Shown here: positions 20,236 to 25,428 of the stretch, piece after piece
Numbering within the stretch: position 1 is the first letter of the stretch
Layout of the letters: each line of letters opens with the position of its first letter
Assembly: GCA_910587905.1 (NCBI GenBank)
Contig: CAJUOF010000166.1
Span: forward strand, 1-25,428
Reading direction: 5' to 3'
DNA: 25,428 nt
Origin: an uncultured Lachnospiraceae bacterium
GTDB taxonomy: Bacteria > Bacillota_A > Clostridia > Lachnospirales > Lachnospiraceae
Position numbers and translations under genes: made by a program
The notes under the pieces: generated by a model
The model's database searches: none
What the model was told of the DNA's origin: nothing
What the model saw: the letters and a program-made list of their open reading frames with translations, nothing else

Positions 20236-20616
20236 GTGGATACAATCAAATATTTGAAACAGTTGACTATTATTATGGCAGTTTCTTTTGTGGGAGAATT
20301 TTTAAATCAGGTGCTTCCCCTTCCGGTTCCGGGAAGTGTATACGGGCTGGTGCTAATGTTTCTTCTCCTGATGACGAAACGGATTAAGCTCCCGCAGGTG
20401 GAGGATGTGGGGGACTTTCTGATCAAGATGATGCCGGTGCTGTTTATCGGTCCCAGTGTCAGTCTGATTACAGTCGCCGGCGGTCTGGCAGACCGCTTGG
20501 TACCGATTTTGGCCGTGTGCATCATCAGTACCATGGTGGTCATGGCGGTGACGGGGCTGACGGCGCAGGCAGTCCTCCGGCAGAAAACAGGAAGAAAGGA
20601 TAAGACCCATGAATGA
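20236..20616 (+). CDS. lrgA: LrgA/CidA-family holin-like membrane protein
   Basis: A 126-residue protein with four predicted membrane segments. The family marker LPLPVPGSVYGLVLMFLLL is at about residues 25-43, followed by VGDFLIKMMPVLFIGPSVSL. LrgA/CidA proteins affect murein hydrolase activity, autolysis and, in some bacteria, export of small metabolites. The GTG at 20236 is chosen because AGGAG ends 8 bases upstream; the nearby ATG at 20231 is out of frame and soon closed. It overlaps lrgB by 8 bases. No separate promoter is visible between the tRNA-Leu terminator, repeat copy B and the gene. No lytS/lytR genes are in view. Confidence 0.88.
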   Translation: MDTIKYLKQLTIIMAVSFVGEFLNQVLPLPVPGSVYGLVLMFLLLMTKRIKLPQVEDVGDFLIKMMPVLFIGPSVSLITVAGGLADRLVPILAVCIISTMVVMAVTGLTAQAVLRQKTGRKDKTHE

Positions 20617-21304
20617 GATTTTGCAGGAGAGTGTATATTTCGGTTTCTTCCTGGCTCTCGGAACCTATTGGATCGGACTGGGTATCCAGAAGCGGTTCCC
20701 GTACACCCTTTGTAATCCGCTGTTAATCAGCACAGTGTTGTGCATGGTTATCCTTTTGACGTTTCAGATTGACTATGAATCTTTTGATGCGGGGGCTTCC
20801 CACATCAGTTACTTTTTGACACCCTGTACGGTGTGTCTTGCCATTCCCATGTACCGGCAGGTGAAAATTTTGAAGAAGAATTTGGCGGCGATTCTGATCA
20901 GTATCGTGAGCGGCTGTCTGGCGGCGGCCCTTTCCATCTGGGGACTCTGTGCGCTGTTCGGGCTGGACGGGAGCGTGTATCATTCCCTGCAGCCAAAATC
21001 CGTCACGACGGCCATCGCCATCGGGGTTTCGGAGGAGCTTGGGGGGAGCGGCGCCCTTACCATCATGGCGGTGGTGGTCACCGGAATGTTTGGGGGGATC
21101 ATGGCAAGGGTTCTGTGCCGCCTGTTTCATATCAAAGATCCCATTGCGGTGGGGCTGGCCTGCGGAAATGCGGCCCATGCCATGGGAACCAGCAAGGCTT
21201 TGGAGTTCGGGGAGCTGGAGGGGGCCATGTCCAGCCTGGCGGTTGTGGTGGCGGGAATTGCCACGGTCATTTTGGCACCTCTTTTTGCAGGATGGATTGC
21301 CTGA
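20609..21304 (+). CDS. lrgB: LrgB/CidB-family membrane protein
   Basis: A 231-residue multi-pass membrane protein, partner of LrgA. Typical segments are LQPKSVTTAIAIGVSEELGG, ALTIMAVVVTGMFGG and the glycine-rich end GLACGNAAHAMGTSKALE plus GAMSSLAVVVAGIATVIL. The ATG overlaps the lrgA stop, so the two are translationally coupled. The length is usual for the family. It is followed by ytvI after 69 bases with no terminator seen. Confidence 0.92.
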   Translation: MNEILQESVYFGFFLALGTYWIGLGIQKRFPYTLCNPLLISTVLCMVILLTFQIDYESFDAGASHISYFLTPCTVCLAIPMYRQVKILKKNLAAILISIVSGCLAAALSIWGLCALFGLDGSVYHSLQPKSVTTAIAIGVSEELGGSGALTIMAVVVTGMFGGIMARVLCRLFHIKDPIAVGLACGNAAHAMGTSKALEFGELEGAMSSLAVVVAGIATVILAPLFAGWIA

Positions 21305-21310
21305 CGGCAC

Positions 21311-21339
21311 TTGTAGCCAAAGCGGGAATATGGTAAAGT
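21311..21339 (+). promoter_or_regulatory. Possible promoter of the ytvI-like gene
   Basis: TTGTAG at 21311-21316, a 17-base spacer and TAAAGT at 21334-21339. Both boxes are imperfect. Confidence 0.3.
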
Positions 21340-21373
21340 AGGGATAAAGCTGTTTGAGGTACGGAGGAAAACC

Positions 21374-22441
21374 ATGGAGGAAAAGCTGGAGAAGCGAAAG
21401 GCGTTTATTATCAATTTTTTGTATTTTATTATTTTAGTGGGAGTGCTGTATTTTGTGTTGAAGAAGCTGTTCCCGATTTTTTTGCCTTTTGTGATTGGAC
21501 TTCTCATTGCGATTGTTTTAAATCCATGGATCCGTTTTCTGACGGCCCGGACCAAGATTGGCCGGAAGGTCTGGTCCCCGATTACCGTGCTTTTGTTTTA
21601 CGGGCTATTGGGTGCGCTGATTTATTTTTTTGGCGCAAAAATTGTGGGTTTTATCCAGGGAATTGCCGGACGCCTTCCCGCCTATTATACTGCGACGATT
21701 GAGCCGCAGATCAATTTGCTGGCGGATAAGCTTGCCTCCAGCTTTCCGGAGAATCAGAATCGCGTGCTGGAGATGGCCGGCTCTGTGGAAGGGACCATGC
21801 AGGATCTCATTAATCGGGCTTCCGGAACCATGATTAGTCTGGGGGCTTCCTATGTGGTGGCCTTTCCAGGTCTGTTGATTCAGTTTATTTTCATGGTGAT
21901 TTCCTCTTTTTTCTTTACCGCAGACCTGGAGCAGGTGCGGGGCTTTCTTCTCCGCCAGGTGCCGGAGAGAAGGAGGGATGTGGTTTTAGAAGTGGCACGG
22001 AGCGCCAGGGTCATGGTGGGGAAAATTTTAAAGGTGTACCTGTTTTTGATGTGTGTGACCTTTGTGGAGCTTTACATTGGATTTAAGATTCTGCGGATCG
22101 ACATGGCGTTTTTGTATGCGGTTTTGACGGCAATCGTGGACATTCTGCCGGTGCTTGGGACGGGGACGGTGCTGATTCCCTGGGGACTGATTTCCTGTTT
22201 CCTTGGGAACGTGGGGCAGGGAGTCGGGATTTTGATCCTATATTTGATTATCACGGCAGTGCGGCAGTTTTTGGAGCCGAAGATCATCGGACAACAGGTG
22301 GGGCTGCATCCCATTGTGACGCTGATCTGTATTTTTGCGGGTGGGAAAGTCATGGGAATCTGGGGAATCTTCCTATTTCCGGTCATGGCGACCGTGTTAA
22401 AGAAAATGAACGACGAGGGCAGCATCCACCTTTGGAAATAA
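21374..22441 (+). CDS. ytvI: AI-2E/PerM-family membrane protein, YtvI-like
   Basis: A 355-residue integral membrane protein with about seven or eight hydrophobic segments (two near residues 12-55, one near 72-92, and several after 155). Family landmarks are LLIAIVLNPWIRFL near the N-terminus and the C-terminal QFLEPKIIGQQVGLHPIVTL with GGKVMGIWGIFLFPV. The family includes AI-2 exporters, sodium/lithium antiporters and the sporulation protein YtvI. The length and the IPWGLISCFLGNVGQG segment favour the YtvI group common in Clostridia. GGAGG precedes the ATG by about 7 bases. It leads into the beta-helix gene after 37 bases. Transport substrate unknown. Confidence 0.82.
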   Translation: MEEKLEKRKAFIINFLYFIILVGVLYFVLKKLFPIFLPFVIGLLIAIVLNPWIRFLTARTKIGRKVWSPITVLLFYGLLGALIYFFGAKIVGFIQGIAGRLPAYYTATIEPQINLLADKLASSFPENQNRVLEMAGSVEGTMQDLINRASGTMISLGASYVVAFPGLLIQFIFMVISSFFFTADLEQVRGFLLRQVPERRRDVVLEVARSARVMVGKILKVYLFLMCVTFVELYIGFKILRIDMAFLYAVLTAIVDILPVLGTGTVLIPWGLISCFLGNVGQGVGILILYLIITAVRQFLEPKIIGQQVGLHPIVTLICIFAGGKVMGIWGIFLFPVMATVLKKMNDEGSIHLWK

Positions 22442-22478
22442 GATGGGCGGACCCTTCGAGAGCAGAAGGAGAATGAGA

Positions 22479-23150
22479 ATGATGAGAGAACTTACTATTG
22501 CCGAATTATATGATTTGAATCACACATTAGCAGCGCCTTATCTGGAGGGCTTTACCTATCCCTGGGAAGCCTTGGAGGGGCTGAGTGATTTTATCATCGC
22601 CCTTGGAAGAAGGCTTTCCAAAGAAGAGTATGAGGAGATCGGGGAACAGATCTGGGCGGCGAAGTCGGCGGTGATCGCTCCGACGGCGTCCATCACGGGG
22701 CCGGCCATCATCGGGAAGGACTCGCAGGTGCGCCACTGCGCATTTATCCGCGGCAGCGTCCTTGTGGGGGATACTTGCGTGGTGGGAAATTCCACGGAGC
22801 TCAAAAACGTGATCCTTTTTGACCACGTGCAGGTGCCTCATTATAATTATGTGGGGGATTCCATCCTGGGATACCATTCCCACATGGGGGCCGGGTCCAT
22901 CACCTCCAATGTAAAGTCAGACAAACAGCCGGTGGTTATCAAAGCGGGCGAGGTCCGATTGGAGACAGGACGGAAAAAGGTGGGCGGCATGCTGGGGGAT
23001 TTCGTGGAGCTTGGCTGTGGGACGGTGGTCAATCCCGGTTCTGTGATCGGGCGAAACACCAGCGTCTATCCCTTGTCCATGGTGCGGGGCTATATCCCGG
23101 CCGGTTCGGTTTATAAGAACCAGGGCGAGATCGTGGAAAAGCGTCTTTGA
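22479..23150 (+). CDS. Left-handed beta-helix (hexapeptide-repeat) protein, GlmU-C-domain-like
   Basis: About 223 residues. The N-terminal 65 are helical (IAELYDLNHTLAAPYLEG), followed by hexapeptide repeats from about residue 66: VIAPTASITGPAIIGKDSQV, then RHCAFIRGSVLVGDTCVVG, NSTELKNVILFDHVQVPHYN and GSITSNVKSDK. This is the acetyltransferase/beta-helix half of GlmU-like sugar nucleotidyltransferases without a uridylyltransferase domain, often listed as UDP-GlcNAc pyrophosphorylase-related. Acyl transfer to an amino sugar is likely; the substrate is unproven. Three in-frame ATGs (22473, 22479, 22482) follow AAGGAG at 22466-22471. 22479 has the best spacing, and 22482 is equally possible. 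Confidence 0.82.
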   Translation: MMRELTIAELYDLNHTLAAPYLEGFTYPWEALEGLSDFIIALGRRLSKEEYEEIGEQIWAAKSAVIAPTASITGPAIIGKDSQVRHCAFIRGSVLVGDTCVVGNSTELKNVILFDHVQVPHYNYVGDSILGYHSHMGAGSITSNVKSDKQPVVIKAGEVRLETGRKKVGGMLGDFVELGCGTVVNPGSVIGRNTSVYPLSMVRGYIPAGSVYKNQGEIVEKRL

Positions 23151-23205
23151 ACAGAAGGAGGAGGGAAGAGCGCTTAGGAACTGGAAACTAGGATCGGCCT
23201 GATCG

Positions 23206-24078
23206 TTACGTTCCTCCTGCTTTGCGGCTCCCCTTTTTCTCGTCATGGGCCCGTCTGTCCGTGTATTCCTCAAACAGCTTGTTGACTTCAGCGCCCAGGA
23301 GGACAATGTTCATGCAGATGTAAAGCCACAGCATGAGGAAGATGATGGCGGTCAAACTGCCGTAAATGTAAGAGAAGTTGGCGATGTGGTCGATGTAAAG
23401 GGAGTACACGTAGGAAAAGATCAGCCATCCGAAGGTGGTGAAGGCGGCTCCCGGAATCTGCTTCTGGAAAGACAGCCGCTTGTTTGGCAGGATGGCATAG
23501 ATCAGCACGAAAAACAGCATGAACAGGGCGACGGACAGCCCGGTGCGGAACAGGATGACCAGGCTGGAAAAATGAGCCAGCTCGGGGAACCAGGACTCTA
23601 AGAGAAGCTGGATCCGGTTGCCGAAGAGCAGAACGCCGATGGTGAAAATCAGGACGAACACGAAGCCGACGGTGTAGACGATCGATAACAGCCGCTGGAC
23701 GGCGATGTTCCTGGTCTCTTTTAGGGACGCGATGTTGTTTAAGCCCTGCTGGAGGGAGTAGATGCCCTTGGAGGCCGACCAGAGGGTGGTGAGGATGGAG
23801 ACGGAGATGATGGTCCCGGCCGAGTTGGTGTACACGTCGTTTAAGATGCTGACGATGAAAGTCTGCAGTTCGGGGGTGCTTGGCAGGACCGACAGGATGG
23901 TGTTTGTCAGGGATTCCTGGGAAAAGGGAATCAGGAACTGAATCAGGGGGATCGCCAGCATGACGATGGGAATCGCGGAGATGAGGACAAAAAAAGAAAC
24001 CTGCGCCGCATACACAGAAATCTTGTCTTCCACGATTAAATTGATGATCCTTCCGAGAAAAAGCCTGAACCGTTTCAT
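23206..24078 (-). CDS. YihY/BrkB-family inner membrane protein
   Basis: About 290 residues with six membrane segments. The family start is visible: MKRFRLFLGRIINLIVED, then ISVYAAQVSFFVLISAIPIV, followed by YSLQQGLNNIA and near the end LTAIIFLMLWLYICMNIVLL plus GAEVNKLFEEY. The function is not settled; early claims of RNase BN activity were withdrawn for this family. I chose the ATG at 24078 because GGAG lies 6 bases before it. An in-frame ATG at 24114 has only a distant AAGGG. Its promoter is divergent from the pheS T-box. It converges with the beta-helix gene; the 55-base gap shows no convincing terminator. Confidence 0.88.
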   Translation of the reverse strand: MKRFRLFLGRIINLIVEDKISVYAAQVSFFVLISAIPIVMLAIPLIQFLIPFSQESLTNTILSVLPSTPELQTFIVSILNDVYTNSAGTIISVSILTTLWSASKGIYSLQQGLNNIASLKETRNIAVQRLLSIVYTVGFVFVLIFTIGVLLFGNRIQLLLESWFPELAHFSSLVILFRTGLSVALFMLFFVLIYAILPNKRLSFQKQIPGAAFTTFGWLIFSYVYSLYIDHIANFSYIYGSLTAIIFLMLWLYICMNIVLLGAEVNKLFEEYTDRRAHDEKKGSRKAGGT

Positions 24079-24147
24079 AAAATACTCCTGCAGCTCCTGC
24101 AATGCTTCCGGCATAGTTTCAAAATCCCTTTGGCAGTGTTTCAGAGA

Positions 24148-24176
24148 AGTATAGCATGATACGGACCGGATTGCAA
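24148..24176 (-). promoter_or_regulatory. Sigma-A promoter of the YihY/BrkB gene
   Basis: Minus strand TTGCAA (24171-24176), a 17-base spacer and TATACT (24148-24153), with TG one base before the -10 box. Confidence 0.75.
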
Positions 24177-24207
24177 GGGAGGACAGGTGCGGAAATAAAA
24201 TTAATCC

Positions 24208-24235
24208 TTGACAAGGAAAGGTTTTATGTTAAAAT
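24208..24235 (+). promoter_or_regulatory. Sigma-A promoter of the pheS T-box transcript
   Basis: TTGACA at 24208-24213, a 16-base spacer and TAAAAT at 24230-24235. The start would be near 24242. Confidence 0.75.
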
Positions 24236-24241
24236 ATGTCA

Positions 24242-24565
24242 TAGGCTTGATAAAACTTGATCAGTCAAAGGCATGGAAGGTGTCAGTAGACGTTCTGTTT
24301 CCTTGCAGAGAGAGGAGGCCACCGGCTGAAAGCCCCCTTAAGTTCAGACGGACGTCGAATTTCCCACCGGAGCCGCATGTTTGAATTCCATGAAACCGGC
24401 AAGTTCCGCCGAGACGCGGAAGGGTTTTGCGGTAGTTTTTGGATAGTAGGAGATGACGTGAGCCCGCGCGTTAAGCGGGAAGAGAGTGTCTGCGCATGCG
24501 CAGGAATCAGGGTGGTACCGCGAGCAATTCGTCCCTTTGTCGTTAGACGGCAGGGGGATTTTTTT
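24242..24565 (+). ncRNA. T-box riboswitch, probably tRNA-Phe responsive
   Basis: A leader of about 320 bases with the conserved T-box sequence GGTGGTACCGCG at 24511-24522, followed by a terminator. Stem I is probably closed by GACGT (24289-24293)/ACGTC (24352-24356). Its distal part has GGCTGAAAGCC, and TTC at 24343-24345, followed by A, is a good candidate specifier codon for phenylalanine. Uncharged tRNA-Phe would pair with TTC and with the T-box bulge, stabilise the antiterminator and switch on pheS. The specifier assignment is by eye and by the downstream gene. Confidence 0.85.
24530..24565 (+). terminator. T-box terminator
   Basis: GTCCCTTTGTC and GACGGCAGGGGGA pair (with one bulge and G-T pairs) around GTTA, then seven T. 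The left arm competes with the T-box antiterminator. Confidence 0.8.
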
Positions 24566-24655
24566 ATGCGCAAGCCCGCACAGAGGAATACGCCGCAGGA
24601 GCGGCGTGCGGGCTGCGCGGCGAGTAGGAGAACAGAACCGCTCCCCTACTCGATT
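24563..24655 (+). repeat. Dispersed terminator-adjacent repeat, copy C (full, two hairpins)
   Basis: It starts TTTATGCGCA in the T-tract of the T-box terminator. Hairpin 1 has outer arms AGCCCGCAC (24573-24581)/GTGCGGGCT (24606-24614) and inner arms ACGCCGC/GCGGCGT around AGGA. Hairpin 2 is CGAGTAGG (24621-24628)/CCTACTCG (24645-24652). It ends CTCGATT like copies A and B. It is part of the read-through pheS leader. Confidence 0.75.
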
Positions 24656-24666
24656 ATAAAAACTCA

Positions 24667-24721
24667 CCTGTGCGGTTAGAAGCCCTCTGTCACAGGAGTA
24701 CAAAACATGTAACCGCACAGG
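24667..24721 (+). repeat. Perfect 12-bp inverted repeat in the pheS leader
   Basis: CCTGTGCGGTTA (24667-24678) and TAACCGCACAGG (24710-24721) enclose 31 bases and have no T-tract. The right arm ends 16 bases before the pheS ribosome binding site. It could be a further RNA stem, the ends of a small inserted element, or a processing site. Confidence 0.7.
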
Positions 24722-24748
24722 CGGAAAAATTTTATGAAGGAGAATGTC

Positions 24749-25428
24749 ATGAAGGAAAAATTGGAACAGATCAGGCGGGCGGCCCTTGAAAGGATTGCCG
24801 CCTCCGAGGCACTGGAGACCCTGAATGAGATCCGGGTGGCTTACCTGGGGAAGAAGGGAGAACTGACCGGCGTTCTGAAAGGAATGCGGGATGTGAGTGT
24901 GGAGGAGAGGCCCAGAGTGGGGCAGATGGTCAACGACACCCGCGCCGTCATCGAGGCGAAACTGGAGGAGCGGAAGGCGAGACTGGCGAAGAAGGCCAGG
25001 GAGGAACAGCTAAAGCGGGAGGTCATTGACGTGACCCTTCCGGCGAAGAAAAACCACGTGGGCCACAAGCATCCCAACATGATCGCCCTGGAAGAGGTGG
25101 AGCGGATCTTCGTGGGGATGGGCTACGAGGTGGTGGAGGGCCCCGAGGTGGAGTACGATTACTACAACTTCGAGGCGCTCAACATTCCCAAGGGACATCC
25201 GGCCAGGGATGAGCAGGACACCTTCTATATCAACGACAGCATCCTGCTGAGAAGCCAGACCTCCCCGGTGCAGGTGCGCACCATGGAGAAGGGGAAGCTT
25301 CCCATCCGGATGATCGCGCCGGGCCGGGTGTTCCGCTCCGACGAGGTGGACGCGACCCATTCCCCTTCCTTCCATCAGATCGAGGGGCTTGTGATCGACA
25401 AAAACATTACCTTTGCCGATCTGAAGGG
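24749..25428 (+). CDS. pheS: Phenylalanyl-tRNA synthetase alpha subunit (5' part)
   Basis: The alpha subunit of the class II (alpha-beta)2 enzyme that charges tRNA-Phe in the cytoplasm. About 226 of roughly 340 residues are visible and the gene runs off the window. The N-terminal coiled coil (residues 1 to about 85, with LGKKGELTGVLKGMRDVS) binds tRNA. The catalytic domain begins near 105 with HVGHKHPNMIALEEVERIF, then EGPEVEYDYYNFEALNIPKG and class II motif 2, MIAPGRVFRSDEVDATHSPS. The ATG at 24749 has GAAGGAG about 6 bases upstream; the in-frame ATG at 24734 lacks a good site. It is controlled by the T-box upstream. pheT is expected to follow outside the window. Confidence 0.95.
   Translation, partial: MKEKLEQIRRAALERIAASEALETLNEIRVAYLGKKGELTGVLKGMRDVSVEERPRVGQMVNDTRAVIEAKLEERKARLAKKAREEQLKREVIDVTLPAKKNHVGHKHPNMIALEEVERIFVGMGYEVVEGPEVEYDYYNFEALNIPKGHPARDEQDTFYINDSILLRSQTSPVQVRTMEKGKLPIRMIAPGRVFRSDEVDATHSPSFHQIEGLVIDKNITFADLK

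Noticed and set aside
23151..23205. Terminator between the converging beta-helix and YihY/BrkB genes
   Set aside because: Only a 4-bp GATC/GATC stem is present, with no T-tract on either strand.
24079..24114. Upstream ATG (24114) as the YihY/BrkB start
   Set aside because: Its nearest purine-rich site is too far away, whereas 24078 has GGAG at good spacing. The longer form cannot be fully excluded.

Overview
The window reads as a chromosomal segment of an endospore-forming, Gram-positive Clostridia bacterium, most likely a Lachnospiraceae-type genome. The reasons are the GC-rich coding sequence with AT-rich intergenic gaps, strong AGGAGG ribosome binding sites, textbook TTGACA-17-TATAAT promoters, a T-box leader in front of pheS, and sporulation-type genes (spmB, a ytvI-like gene). 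The family assignment is inference from style and gene content; no 16S or other marker is present.

Layout. 1-2.95 kb: the 5' end of a leftward ABC ATPase gene, tRNA-Thr(CGU), asd (aspartate-semialdehyde dehydrogenase) and a secreted or lipoprotein-like protein of unknown function. 3.07-11.4 kb: an ArsR/SmtB metal sensor, divergent from a tightly packed group made of a very large RND-type transporter, a TetR regulator, an orphan solute-binding lipoprotein and a chemoreceptor. 11.4-15.2 kb: spmB without spmA, then the folate-precursor (PABA) genes pabA-pabB-pabC. The pabC reading frame runs into what looks like the remains of a RelB/RelE-type toxin-antitoxin pair. 15.3-19.6 kb: a MarR regulator and a heterodimeric ABC exporter. 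19.6-20.2 kb: two back-to-back tRNA-Leu genes. 20.2-23.2 kb: an lrgA-lrgB pair, a ytvI-like membrane protein and a left-handed beta-helix acyltransferase-like protein. 23.2-25.4 kb: a leftward YihY/BrkB membrane protein, then a T-box riboswitch and the start of pheS, which runs off the end.

How the genes work together. Asd feeds lysine/diaminopimelate, threonine and methionine synthesis. PabA and PabB convert chorismate plus glutamine to aminodeoxychorismate, and PabC turns that into p-aminobenzoate for folate. The RND-TetR and MarR-ABC-ABC groups are two separate efflux modules. Each has its own regulator and a strong promoter followed by a repeat that could be the operator. The T-box would tie PheRS production to tRNA-Phe charging.

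Most unusual observations. (1) A family of short, structured repeats starts inside the U-tract of all four tRNA or T-box terminators in the window. Their hairpin arms differ in sequence but keep pairing. (2) The RND protein has a roughly 340-residue coiled-coil insertion exactly where Gram-negative homologues have their docking loop. (3) There is a toxin-antitoxin scar fused to the end of pabC. (4) The spmB ribosome binding site is buried in a terminator-like hairpin that a short upstream reading frame crosses. All of these come from reading the sequence by eye; no alignment or folding program was run.
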